Of a stretch of 48,871 bases of DNA, positions 27,400 to 35,905 are shown piece by piece (position 1 is the stretch's first letter; every line of letters starts with the position of its first letter). The notes beneath the pieces were generated by a model, which saw only the letters and a program-made list of their open reading frames with translations, searched no databases and had not been told where the DNA came from. Source of the DNA: Bacteriovoracaceae bacterium. GTDB taxonomy: Bacteria > Bdellovibrionota > Bacteriovoracia > Bacteriovoracales > Bacteriovoracaceae. Position numbers and translations under genes: made by a program. Where the stretch lies: positions 1 through 48,871 of the forward strand of contig JADHTQ010000032.1 of the NCBI GenBank assembly GCA_016784965.1, given 5' to 3'.

Positions 27400-27990
27400 A
27401 TGAAAAAAACAATCATTTTAATTACTACAGTTTTACTTTTACAAACCCAAGTTTTTGCTCAAGGATATGATAGCAATGGTCCTGCCGCCAGCAATCCTGA
27501 TGTGCAAGATTACTCAAATGGTCCAGCTGCGGGCAATCCAGACGTAGAAGATTCAAATGGTCCAGCATCTGACAACCCTGAAACTACAGATGAAGTAGCA
27601 CAAGAAATTTGCAGCTCCCTTGAAGTGCGTTTTGGATATAAACCAGGCAGTTTGAGATGTAAAAGAAACTTCTCATCTTGCACAAAGGTTCCAGACACCA
27701 TTACTAAAGTTGCCTGCAACTTTACAATTGAGCCTATCGGCAACACTCTTAAGATCCCTTTAAACATGATGGAAGAAGCTGCTTTTTATGCTGCCCAAGG
27801 AGCAAGTGAAGAAGTAGAAAATGATCTTCCAATTATTGGACCTGCCCTTAGAGGTGCATTTGGATTACTTGCAGGCCTTGGCAAGGGTCTTATGGAAGGA
27901 CTAATAGGAACAGGAATTTCTCTTTTTGAAATCTCTGGTGATGCTAATAAAGCAGTGTTAAAAGTTGAGTACGATTCAGATCTATACTAA
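27400..27990 (+). CDS. Exported protein with NGPA-type repeats
   Basis: 196 aa; AAGGAGAATAGT directly precedes the ATG. A clear signal peptide (residues 1-20) is followed by three imperfect repeats of SNGPAAxNPDVxD (about residues 24-63), then a Cys-containing globular part (CSSLEVRFG, RCKRNFSSCTKV, VACNF) and a Gly/Leu-rich segment (residues 130-175) that might contact membrane. No family is recognised. It is 10 nt after the 515-aa secreted protein; the hairpin at 28013 closes the operon. Confidence 0.72.
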   Translation: MKKTIILITTVLLLQTQVFAQGYDSNGPAASNPDVQDYSNGPAAGNPDVEDSNGPASDNPETTDEVAQEICSSLEVRFGYKPGSLRCKRNFSSCTKVPDTITKVACNFTIEPIGNTLKIPLNMMEEAAFYAAQGASEEVENDLPIIGPALRGAFGLLAGLGKGLMEGLIGTGISLFEISGDANKAVLKVEYDSDLY

Positions 27991-28012
27991 ATAAATTCAT
28001 ATTTAATGTATA

Positions 28013-28033
28013 CGGCCACTGCTTTAGTGGCCG
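28013..28033 (+). terminator. Hairpin after the secreted-protein operon
   Basis: CGGCCACT (28013-28020) pairs perfectly with AGTGGCCG (28026-28033) around a 5-nt loop, 23 nt after the stop codon. The following sequence is only partly T-rich (ACATTTTAATTTC). The same 8-bp stem recurs at 30063-30094. Confidence 0.65.
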
Positions 28034-28165
28034 CACATTTTAATTTCTCCTCTGTTTTAGATAGTAGGGGCCAAATCAAACAAAAAATCCCTCTCTTCCA
28101 ACCCAACCAAAACTGAAAACGGCAACAGTTCCAGTTCCCCCTTAAGTTGCAATATGTTTGATTTG

Positions 28166-29077
28166 TTAACCCCTCGGCGCAATAAATGAATATTGTGGAC
28201 CAGCACTCGTTTCTTCTAAATAATAATTTGTGCTCTTTGGCAATGTAACACTGTCTCTTTGCAGCATTTTTTGCACACCCAATGCTTTAACACCTGCTCT
28301 GGCATTGCATCCACTGCACAATTTTCTGATATTTTCTTGAGAGCTATCACCGCCTTTGGATATGGACCGAATATGATCGTACTGCAAATTAGTTCTACTT
28401 TGACATCGCTTCCCAGTAATAGAAGAAATTCCTTCGCATCTATTTTGGGACCTTTTATCTACATTCTCTTTAACATCTCTGGTGATATACCTTTGATGCT
28501 TAGATCGTTTAGTTGATCTTCGTTTATCTTTTGCCCGTTTGTTTTGCTCAATATGTCGGTCTATCAAAGACTCGATAATCTCTAGTTCACTACAACCTTC
28601 AAAGTCATCACTTATGCTCTCAAGCTTTCTTAAGAGATGTTCAGCAAGGGTAATGTTCAATGTTTTTGGGACAGGATGATCTGCCAATAGGTTTAAAGTA
28701 TCTTTGGCCTGCTTACTAGATTTACCACAAACCTTTTTTATAACATCCTCTTTGTTTTGTTTTTTATTATTTTTAAAAAATGAGTAGAGAGAAGCCGCAG
28801 TTGTGAGATTCAAACTGCCATCTTGAATCTTTTCTTTAATAATGGGTGATGCCTTAAAGGCACGGACAACTTTAACACGAGTTGCGGCTTCATAGTCTGA
28901 ATATTTAAGAATTCTCGTACAAAATTTAAATAGAGATGGCACCCCATAATCAATAAAGACTTTTCGTCTATCGATCTCCTCCATATAATTTAAAACCTCT
29001 GAAACGATAAGTTTTTCTTCTTTAGCTTTTTTTATTACCTGAACAATAAGCTCTTTATCACTAAGTGTATTAATCAT
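28166..29077 (-). CDS. HNH endonuclease
   Basis: 303 aa from the ATG at 29077 (GGAGG 5 nt upstream). The first 200 residues are charged and helical; the C-terminal domain holds CEGISSITGKRCQ, then LQYDHIRSISKGG, then ENIRKLCSGCNARAG, a standard HNH nuclease (His of DH as general base, Asn in EN, CxxC for zinc). Similar proteins occur in several copies in Bdellovibrio-type genomes; no proven role is known to me. Neighbouring decayed genes and repeats suggest an accessory patch. Confidence 0.85.
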   Translation of the reverse strand: MINTLSDKELIVQVIKKAKEEKLIVSEVLNYMEEIDRRKVFIDYGVPSLFKFCTRILKYSDYEAATRVKVVRAFKASPIIKEKIQDGSLNLTTAASLYSFFKNNKKQNKEDVIKKVCGKSSKQAKDTLNLLADHPVPKTLNITLAEHLLRKLESISDDFEGCSELEIIESLIDRHIEQNKRAKDKRRSTKRSKHQRYITRDVKENVDKRSQNRCEGISSITGKRCQSRTNLQYDHIRSISKGGDSSQENIRKLCSGCNARAGVKALGVQKMLQRDSVTLPKSTNYYLEETSAGPQYSFIAPRG

Positions 29078-29113
29078 TTTTGCCTCCGCAGTTTTATAAT
29101 AAACTAACATAAA

Positions 29114-29455
29114 ATGGATCAAATGACCAATGTAAGAAAACGCCCAAAGCCCCTCTATAAGCCACGCAAGGGCTCTATAATAGCTCGTGTGAGTAGCATA
29201 ATTGTCTCTATTTTTGCCACTACTTTAAGAAGTGAAAAAGTTGTTATCTTTTTCATTTGGAAGCTTCTAAGACGTATGTTTAGACCTCATGATCTTTTTA
29301 TAAAAAAAACTGTCATCTACAATATTGCACTTAATGTGTTTAATTCGTCTTTTGATCAGAGTATCAGTTGTCTATCCTCTGATCTTTGCACGCAAGCGGT
29401 ATATCAGTTGGAGGAATACTCTGGAACTACTGATAAGCACTTTTTAAATCCTTGA
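29114..29455 (+). CDS. Doubtful ORF (113 aa)
   Basis: An open frame on the plus strand within an otherwise gene-free stretch between the HNH gene and the NUDIX remnant. Its product is basic with one hydrophobic segment, has no recognised family and no good ribosome site, and its start lies in the leader of the divergent HNH gene. It could be chance or the remains of a decayed gene. I see nothing else between 29078 and 29436. Confidence 0.22.
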   Translation: MDQMTNVRKRPKPLYKPRKGSIIARVSSIIVSIFATTLRSEKVVIFFIWKLLRRMFRPHDLFIKKTVIYNIALNVFNSSFDQSISCLSSDLCTQAVYQLEEYSGTTDKHFLNP

Positions 29456-29482
29456 ACAAGTACTTTTTAATTCCTTGAACAA
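29437..29482. repeat. Two tandem 23-bp direct repeats
   Basis: 29437-29459 and 29460-29482 are adjacent 23-bp copies that differ at two bases; each ends in TCCTTGAACAA. They lie just 3' of both the doubtful ORF and the NUDIX remnant and look like a recent local duplication. Confidence 0.85.
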
Positions 29483-29507
29483 ATCCAAGTTGAATTAATT
29501 TAATTAT

Positions 29508-30000
29508 TCAAACACTACCTAGACATAAATAAGCACAAGATTTATTGAGTTGGTCAATTACGATATGTTCAATTTGTTTTGGTAGACAATTACATCTTTC
29601 ATATAAAAATTGAGGATACACATCATATTGGTGCAAATGCTCTACTGGTATCCATTTAAAAAACTGATGCTCAATATTTTCTGGCCCCAGAAATTCGTGA
29701 TCTAGGTGAAGAAAGCTCTCCTTGCCCGTTAAAACTAATTTGTAGTAAAAAGCAATTTCATGAAATCTAACATTATCAAATTCAAAAAATTCCTCGACGA
29801 TCCATAACAATTTTTCTGTAGTTAGCGACTCACCTAGTTCTTCATAAATTTCACGCAAGAGTGTTGCATGTGATGATTCAAGGAATTCACACCTGCCACC
29901 AGGTGGGACATAGCAGTATTCTGCCTTGATAGATTAAAATACCACCAACTCTATAATTAAACCTCGTATTATTTTTATCAAAACAGATCATTTTGGACAT
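29508..30000 (-). pseudogene. Frameshifted NUDIX hydrolase
   Basis: Reading from 30000, the frame gives MSKMICFDKNNTRFNYRVGG and then ILIYQGRILL before a stop; the next frame gives EYCYVPPGGRCEFLES followed by REIYEELGESL, the second half of the Nudix box (Gx5Ex7REUxEExGU). Together they make a NUDIX protein of normal length broken by one frameshift near 29920-29935. The intact distal part (116 aa from 29858) lacks the N-terminal strand and half of the box. NUDIX enzymes hydrolyse nucleoside diphosphate derivatives; this copy is probably inactive unless the frameshift is a sequencing error. Confidence 0.78.
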
Positions 30001-30062
30001 AAATTTTTACAAAACCTCGAATAAAATACTTTTTACACTTACTTCAAAGAGATAATAAAAAA

Positions 30063-30094
30063 CGGCCACTACTTAGCTTAATAAGCAGTGGCCG
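30063..30094 (-). terminator. Terminator of the porin-like gene
   Basis: CGGCCACT (30063-30070) pairs with AGTGGCCG (30087-30094), extended by CTTA/TAAG after one mismatch, with a 6-nt loop. On the minus strand it is followed by a T-run (GTTTTTTATT), a good intrinsic terminator 31 nt after the porin stop. A T-run on the plus side (TTTTTT at 30101) may make it bidirectional. Confidence 0.82.
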
Positions 30095-30125
30095 CAATAG
30101 TTTTTTATATCAATCAAATCAATAA

Positions 30126-31163
30126 TTAAAATACGTATTCAATAAATCCGTATGGAGCTAGGTTTTTAGCAAAAGCATCCTTATGATCATCTTCTAACAC
30201 TCCACTATACTCAAGTTTTAAAAGTAAGGTAACTGCAGGAGTAAATTTGTAGAAGCCTTCAAGACCGATATCCATAGTCACATCTCCTTTGCCCACTTTT
30301 GCATTTGATGCATAGAGGTCTAGTGATAACTTATCAGTAATGATGTCATAACCGACTTCAAAGTAGTTTTCAAAGGTATTGACGCCGCCAATTCTTTTGA
30401 ATAAAAATTGGTCGATAATATAAAGTCCATGGGCACCAAAAAAGCCAATGTCTGGCATAACTTGAACGTATTTACTATGATCGTGCATATAGTCAGTATG
30501 TGCCCCAACACCAATTTTTAATTCATTTTTTTCACCAAATTTGAAACCTCTGGCAACTCTACCACCGAGAATTAGTGTTTCTGGTTTATCAGTATCAGTA
30601 CTCATTCTTTCTGCGTTATCCTCATAGTTCACTTGCAACGCAAGGTTTAAACCAAAGAGACTATGGCTGACTTTAATTGAATGTGCTACTGAATACTCAT
30701 AGTTAGCAAGGACATCATAGGCATGTAAAAAGTTGATGTTTCGTCCAATATCAACCTTCACACCATTGTCACCAGTATAGGTAACATAGGCCCTCGCAAA
30801 ATAGATACCAGTGGCCGGCTTAGGATCGGCTGCTTTTGATTGATTGCTTCTAAAAAATGACTGGTTGAAGTCAAATCTAGTATGAAATCCCCAACGCTTG
30901 TTTCTTTGTCCATCAAAGTAAAATCTAAAATAGGGCATCCTGAGCTTTCTGCTATCTTTAAATTGATAATAAAGTCTTGTAAAACCTGAAACTTTCAAAA
31001 AGGAGCTTTTGTCCTTGTTGAAGTAAATCTTATAACCTGCCGGTGTATGCTCACCTCTTAGGTTTACCGAAGTATCTTTTTCTTCCTCTTTATCTTTTGC
31101 AAACGCAAAACAAGTAACAAGTGATAACATCAACAACAATGAAAGAATTTTTTTAAGCGACAT
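30126..31163 (-). CDS. Porin-like outer-membrane beta-barrel protein
   Basis: 345 aa from the ATG at 31163 (GAGGAG 5 nt upstream); a longer frame with a second hydrophobic leader starts at 31277 but lacks a ribosome site. Residues 1-22 are a signal peptide; the mature protein alternates polar and aromatic strands (FLKVSGFTRLYYQFK, MPYFRFYFDGQRNKRWGFHT) and ends in IEYVF with a C-terminal Phe, the usual outer-membrane insertion signal. It resembles porins in general; the substrate is unknown. It is monocistronic with its own terminator. Confidence 0.75.
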   Translation of the reverse strand: MSLKKILSLLLMLSLVTCFAFAKDKEEEKDTSVNLRGEHTPAGYKIYFNKDKSSFLKVSGFTRLYYQFKDSRKLRMPYFRFYFDGQRNKRWGFHTRFDFNQSFFRSNQSKAADPKPATGIYFARAYVTYTGDNGVKVDIGRNINFLHAYDVLANYEYSVAHSIKVSHSLFGLNLALQVNYEDNAERMSTDTDKPETLILGGRVARGFKFGEKNELKIGVGAHTDYMHDHSKYVQVMPDIGFFGAHGLYIIDQFLFKRIGGVNTFENYFEVGYDIITDKLSLDLYASNAKVGKGDVTMDIGLEGFYKFTPAVTLLLKLEYSGVLEDDHKDAFAKNLAPYGFIEYVF

Positions 31164-31357
31164 ATTAACTCCTCGGGTAGCGCTAAACAGGTTTTTTAAT
31201 AAAACGACCGTAAGAGGACACCATAAATGACTTAAAAAATCCAGTATAAAAAGTAAAATGGTTAGTTTTTTTTTCAAAGTAAGGTTTGATGTTATTTCCA
31301 GTTTGCCTTATCATTTTAGAATACAATAATGTTAACCACTTTATAATGGGGCCCTTC

Positions 31358-32566
31358 ATGATTTTTAATCCTTTTAAAATTTTTGTTAACAAACTGGGCG
31401 GTAACTTTTTGACACCACCAGAGCTTGTTTATGAACAAAAAAATCCTTTGATCGCTGAGTTAATTGACAAGGCGTTTACAGGGTTTAGAGAAGGTGACAA
31501 ACCAAAGGGCAAACTGCTTGACATTCACACCCACATAGTGGGTCTAGGTAACAGTGGCAGCGGCGCATTTGTAAACCCTGCCATGCAAACTTGGAAAAAT
31601 CCTATGCGTCTTTTGAAGTTTAACGTCTACAAAAGTGCCACTGGGATTAAAACAAAACAAAATGCTGATGAGCAATATTTGGATAGAATTGTATCTTTAG
31701 CTAAAAGCATCAAAGACCACGGTCTTTATACTGCCATGGCATTTGACAAACACTACGATGAAAGTGGCAAGGTAGACCTCGCCCGCACTGAGTTTTATAC
31801 CCCAAATGAATACGTCTATGACATTTATAAAAAGTACCCCGATGTTTTCATCCCTATGATCTCGGTTCACCCCTACCGCCTGGATGCTATCTATGAGCTT
31901 GAAAAGTGGGCCAAGCAAGGAGTAAAATATGTAAAGTGGCTCCCAAATGCTATGGGAATAGACCCATCGAGTGCTTTGGTTAAACCTTTTTATCAGGTGA
32001 TGATGAAGTACGATATGACTCTTCTTTGTCACATCGGCAATGAGAAGGCAGTTAAGTCAACTCGTTTTCAACATCTAGGAAACCCCCTTCTTTTGCGTTA
32101 TCCCTTAGAGCTTGGGGTAAATGTGATACTTGCTCATTGCGGATCCTTAGGCAGCAATCTCGATTTAGAGTCGTGGAAAAATCAAATGACTCCAAATTTT
32201 AATCTCTTTTTGAGACTGATGGATGAACAAAAATATGTAGGTAAATTGTTTGCAGATATTTCGGCAATCCAGCAAAGAAACCGCTATGCAAACTCTTTGG
32301 CGAGTATGCTTGAGAGGTTTGATCTGCACCCTCGCTTAATTAATGGTAGCGATTACCCCATGCCGGCCATAAATACCGTTGTTTCACTTAAAAAGCTGGC
32401 CCAGGCGGGGTTTATCACCACAGATGAGGCTTCGGCCTTAAATACCATTTACCGCTATAATCCGCTGCTATTTGACTTTGTCTTAAAGTCTACCGTTAGG
32501 CACCCCAAATCTAAGCGACAGTTTAGTAAAGATGTTTTTGTGGCCAGAAACTTTATAACGATTTAA
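31358..32566 (+). CDS. Amidohydrolase-family metal-dependent hydrolase
   Basis: 402 aa from the ATG at 31358 (GGGG upstream; starts at 31346 or 31286 are alternatives). Metal-site features of the amidohydrolase TIM barrel: LLDIHTHIVG (first strand His-x-His), ISVHPYR, LLCHIGNEK, ILAHCGSLG and NGSDYPMP (final Asp), with WLPNAMGIDP between. This pattern fits the amidohydro_2 group (decarboxylases and lactonases), but the substrate cannot be inferred. It converges on the hydrogenase protease gene with a 14-nt overlap. Confidence 0.83.
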   Translation: MIFNPFKIFVNKLGGNFLTPPELVYEQKNPLIAELIDKAFTGFREGDKPKGKLLDIHTHIVGLGNSGSGAFVNPAMQTWKNPMRLLKFNVYKSATGIKTKQNADEQYLDRIVSLAKSIKDHGLYTAMAFDKHYDESGKVDLARTEFYTPNEYVYDIYKKYPDVFIPMISVHPYRLDAIYELEKWAKQGVKYVKWLPNAMGIDPSSALVKPFYQVMMKYDMTLLCHIGNEKAVKSTRFQHLGNPLLLRYPLELGVNVILAHCGSLGSNLDLESWKNQMTPNFNLFLRLMDEQKYVGKLFADISAIQQRNRYANSLASMLERFDLHPRLINGSDYPMPAINTVVSLKKLAQAGFITTDEASALNTIYRYNPLLFDFVLKSTVRHPKSKRQFSKDVFVARNFITI

Positions 32567-33008
32567 GCTGCTCAATTGCCGACAAAGCATAGCTTGGGAT
32601 ATTTTTTTCTAAACTACTAGATACTCCAAATCCCTCACGAATCTGCTCTACACCGATGCCCATAAATTTAATTGGTGGTATGTGGTTGGCCAACTCTTGG
32701 GCCATGGAAATAACTTTGGTTACATCCCCCTCATGGGTACTAAAATTGATAACTTTCTTTTTGGAAACAATTTCATCCATGGTAAAAAAAGTATGTTCAC
32801 CAGGAGTAGTGATTGCTTTGCAGCTATCCACGATCACAATGCCCTCTGTGTCCGGAGTAAAGTAGGTCATTAAATTTAAAATGCTTGATGATAATTCGAC
32901 GGCCTCAAAGTCCTTATCCAAGCCATTTTCAAAAATATGTTCGACGACACGTATACCTATACTGTCGTCGAACATAGAGTAATTACCAACACCGACTATA
33001 TAACGCAT
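32553..33008 (-). CDS. Hydrogenase maturation endopeptidase
   Basis: 151 aa from the ATG at 33008, which overlaps the stop of the large-subunit gene (TAATG). It has the HyaD/HycI/FrxA-type fold: GVGNYSMFDDSIGIRVVE with the Ni-sensing Asp, IVIVDSCKA with the second Asp, and a later His in NFSTHEGDV. It removes the C-terminal extension of the large subunit after Ni insertion. It is the last gene of the hydrogenase operon. Confidence 0.9.
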   Translation of the reverse strand: MRYIVGVGNYSMFDDSIGIRVVEHIFENGLDKDFEAVELSSSILNLMTYFTPDTEGIVIVDSCKAITTPGEHTFFTMDEIVSKKKVINFSTHEGDVTKVISMAQELANHIPPIKFMGIGVEQIREGFGVSSSLEKNIPSYALSAIEQLKSL

Positions 33009-34324
33009 TAACTTACAAACTCCACATCGAGGTAGTGAGCTGAGCAAGAAATGCATGGATCGTACGATCTAACCAACATTTCAAGTGCCAAGCGCATTTC
33101 ATCTTCTGATTTATCTGCAGCTAACAACTCTGGAACCAATTTATCAAAATCTTTTTGAATATTGGCATGATTTTGGTTTGTGGGTATAATACAATTTGCT
33201 TTTACACACATCCCATCATTATCGTATTCGTACTCGTGGTATAAGATTCCACGAGGCACTTCAGTTGCACCTGCACCTTTTGCAAACTTAGTGGGAGCAA
33301 CTAGTCCTTCTTCTTTTAGGCCTGTGGCCAGTAGCTCATCAATTAGTCTTAATCCCTCATAGGCAGAGTGAGCAACCTCAATCAATTGCGCCACACTGTT
33401 CATATAGGGGTTAAAGCAAGGTGCTTTAAAGCCAAACATTTCAGCAATTTTTAAGGCCTCTGGATGCAGTTGCCCTATGTTGTTATTCACACGGGCCAGT
33501 GCTCCGGCCATGTAACTTTCCATTTTATTTTTACAGTACTTGGCAGTGGAGTTCGGAGATACCCATTCATTGGTTACCTTCTTGTAATCAGAAACTGGGT
33601 AGCGCTGCTTTTTGCCATCTGGCATGATCGTTTGAATTTGGCCATCATACATGCCGTACTCTTCGTCACTTGATAGTGCCATGTACTCAGTTTGTCTTTC
33701 AAAGGCGGGAACTTTACCTGCCACTGACAAGACTGTCTCAACAGTTGCAGTAAGATCTGGTACTGCGGCCACAAGTTTTTCTTTTAGTGCTTTTAAGTCC
33801 TCTGCTGTAGGTAGTTTTGTAAACCCACCGGGAACAACCGTAGTTGGGTGTGTAGTTCTACCTCCAATCAGTGAGCCCCACTCATGACCTAATCGCTTTA
33901 AGCGCAGTGCCCTTTTTACAATTTCGGTGTGAGTTGGAATCAAAGGAAACACCGATGGTGCGCCAAAAAGATCTGGAGCAACTAGGAAGTATACGTGCAG
34001 TACATGCGAGTCAAAGTTTTCTGCATGCTTTAGTAAACTTCTAAGTTTTGTGGTTTGAGTAGTATTTTTTATGCCAAGAGCAGCTTCAGAGGCCTTAACT
34101 GAAGCGAGGGTGTGCCCCACAGAGCAAATGCCACAAATCCTACTGGTAATTCTGGCCACTTCAGAATAGTGGCGGCCTCTTACCATTGATTCGAAAAATC
34201 TTGGAGCTTCTGGAACCTGCCAGGTACACTCTTCAACTTTTCCGCTTTTAATATTCACTTTAATATTGCCGTGTCCTTCCACCCTGGTTAGGTGGTGTAC
34301 ATCAATGTTGATATCTTTTTTCAT
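33008..34324 (-). CDS. hydA: Group 3b [NiFe] hydrogenase, large (alpha) subunit
   Basis: 438 aa. N-terminal nickel ligands in RICGICSVGH and C-terminal ligands in DPCISCSAH form the Ni-Fe site. Eight residues follow that His and should be cleaved by the protease encoded next. The TRVEGHGNI start is typical. With HydB, HydG and HydD it forms the soluble NADP-linked bidirectional hydrogenase (sulfhydrogenase) of group 3b. The start overlaps the hydD stop (ATGA). Confidence 0.94.
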   Translation of the reverse strand: MKKDINIDVHHLTRVEGHGNIKVNIKSGKVEECTWQVPEAPRFFESMVRGRHYSEVARITSRICGICSVGHTLASVKASEAALGIKNTTQTTKLRSLLKHAENFDSHVLHVYFLVAPDLFGAPSVFPLIPTHTEIVKRALRLKRLGHEWGSLIGGRTTHPTTVVPGGFTKLPTAEDLKALKEKLVAAVPDLTATVETVLSVAGKVPAFERQTEYMALSSDEEYGMYDGQIQTIMPDGKKQRYPVSDYKKVTNEWVSPNSTAKYCKNKMESYMAGALARVNNNIGQLHPEALKIAEMFGFKAPCFNPYMNSVAQLIEVAHSAYEGLRLIDELLATGLKEEGLVAPTKFAKGAGATEVPRGILYHEYEYDNDGMCVKANCIIPTNQNHANIQKDFDKLVPELLAADKSEDEMRLALEMLVRSYDPCISCSAHYLDVEFVS

Positions 34325-35070
34325 GCATCACTCCTACAAAAAGCTGTAAAAATTCTCGACTTATGCTTAGCGCGCGCCTCTGGTAATTTTCCCTTCTTGA
34401 TGAGAACTTTTTCCATGGCCTCTTCATTGGGATTATCGACAAATCCACGACAGGCCTCACAAGGAATTCCATCGGCAGGACATGGTGCCCGACAGCCGGC
34501 CCTTGCAACAGGTCCTAAACAGTGGTCGCCTTCAAAGTAGCGGCAAATAGTCTCGTTATGTTTACACTCTATACAAACTGGATGATTGGGGATCACGGGC
34601 TCTTTGCCATGAACGAGGTGAGACACAATATCCAAAAATTCATATTTATCCATCGGACAACCGTATACGTTGTAATCAACTTTTATAACCTCTGAGATTG
34701 GTACTGCACGGTCGTTACTGTAAAGGTGGGGCATATTTCTATCCTCACCATAAACATCTTTTCTAAAATCTTTTTGGTGATTTTTTAGAGCATTAACTCC
34801 TGCAGTAGAAGCACATGCACCGTAAGCGATGACAATATCTGATCTTTCTCTGATATTCTCCAGGCGCCCACGATCAGCTTCTCTGGTAAAGCTTCCCTCA
34901 ATGCAGGCAATAGTCAAGTGCTCGGCCGTCTCAGTCATCGCCTCTCGAAATTCCACGATATCGATATGGTTAAGAAGTTCCACAAATGCCGCATCACCAT
35001 AGTTGGTAAGTTCAATCTGGCACCCTTCACAACTGGCAAAATCAAAAAATCCTACTTTTGGTTTACTCAT
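34321..35070 (-). CDS. hydD: Group 3b [NiFe] hydrogenase, small (delta) subunit
   Basis: 249 aa, no Tat signal, so cytoplasmic. Proximal-cluster cysteines in FASCEGCQIEL, AYGACAS and VYGCPMD; medial and distal clusters in VCIECKHNETIC, CLGPVARAGCRAPCP and CEACRG. It passes electrons from the Ni-Fe site toward the flavin subunit. Its start and stop both overlap neighbours. Confidence 0.93.
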   Translation of the reverse strand: MSKPKVGFFDFASCEGCQIELTNYGDAAFVELLNHIDIVEFREAMTETAEHLTIACIEGSFTREADRGRLENIRERSDIVIAYGACASTAGVNALKNHQKDFRKDVYGEDRNMPHLYSNDRAVPISEVIKVDYNVYGCPMDKYEFLDIVSHLVHGKEPVIPNHPVCIECKHNETICRYFEGDHCLGPVARAGCRAPCPADGIPCEACRGFVDNPNEEAMEKVLIKKGKLPEARAKHKSRIFTAFCRSDA

Positions 35071-35903
35071 TATAGCGCCTCCTCTAGTTGTTTTAAGTCA
35101 GTATAGTTAAATACTGGACCATCGATGCAGACGTACTTATCGTTGATCTGACAATGGCCACATTTTCCCACACCACACTTCATTCTGCGCTCTAAATCTA
35201 AAAATATATTATTTTCTTTAACTCCTGCTTTTTTAAGTTCTCTGATTACAAATCTAAACATAATGGGAGGTCCACATATGACCACCTTACTATCCGGCTT
35301 AACTGTCGCCTCTTTAAATAAATTTGTAATGACACCAACTTTTCCTTTCCACTTATCATTGCCTTTATCTACAATTTCGTGAAAACAAACATCGGATGAG
35401 CCTCTCCAAAGTTTCAAGTCATCTTGAAACATCTGCTCCTCAGGATTTCTAGCTCCATATAAAAGGGTGAACTCTTTAAAGCTCGCTCGCTCATCCATGA
35501 TATATTTAATCAAACTTCTAGTTGGACAAAGACCAATTCCGCCGGCCACAACTACGACGTTGTGTCCCTTTAGCTCGTCAATGGGGAACCCATTGCCAAG
35601 TGGCCCTCTAATAAGCATCGTGCCGCCCTCTTCTAAGCGGTTAATCGCCGTGGAGACACGTCCAACAGTTCTTACTACTATATCAAAAGTACCGTTACTA
35701 CTGGTAGGAGAGCTTGCCAGACCAATCGGAATCTCACCGTAACCCATGAGAGATACTTCTAAAATTTGTCCCGGTGCATATTCGAACTTGGCCCCATCTG
35801 CCATTTTTAGAGTAAAATGTTTTTCTCTTTCAGTGACTTGGGCAGCTTTAACAATTTTTGCTTCCTTAGGGACAAAAATGTTCTCTTCGCAATGACATCC
35901 CAT
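35070..35903 (-). CDS. hydG: Group 3b hydrogenase, FAD/NAD(P)-binding (gamma) subunit
   Basis: 277 aa, ferredoxin-NADP reductase type. FAD region around IGLASSPTS, NAD(P) site VVVAGGIGLCPTRSLI and a C-terminal [2Fe-2S] site RRMKCGVGKCGHC with a later Cys in YVCIDGP. It transfers electrons between NADP(H) and the Fe-S chain. Two nt separate it from hydB, and its stop overlaps the hydD start (TAATG). Confidence 0.93.
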   Translation of the reverse strand: MGCHCEENIFVPKEAKIVKAAQVTEREKHFTLKMADGAKFEYAPGQILEVSLMGYGEIPIGLASSPTSSNGTFDIVVRTVGRVSTAINRLEEGGTMLIRGPLGNGFPIDELKGHNVVVVAGGIGLCPTRSLIKYIMDERASFKEFTLLYGARNPEEQMFQDDLKLWRGSSDVCFHEIVDKGNDKWKGKVGVITNLFKEATVKPDSKVVICGPPIMFRFVIRELKKAGVKENNIFLDLERRMKCGVGKCGHCQINDKYVCIDGPVFNYTDLKQLEEAL

Positions 35904-35905
35904 AT

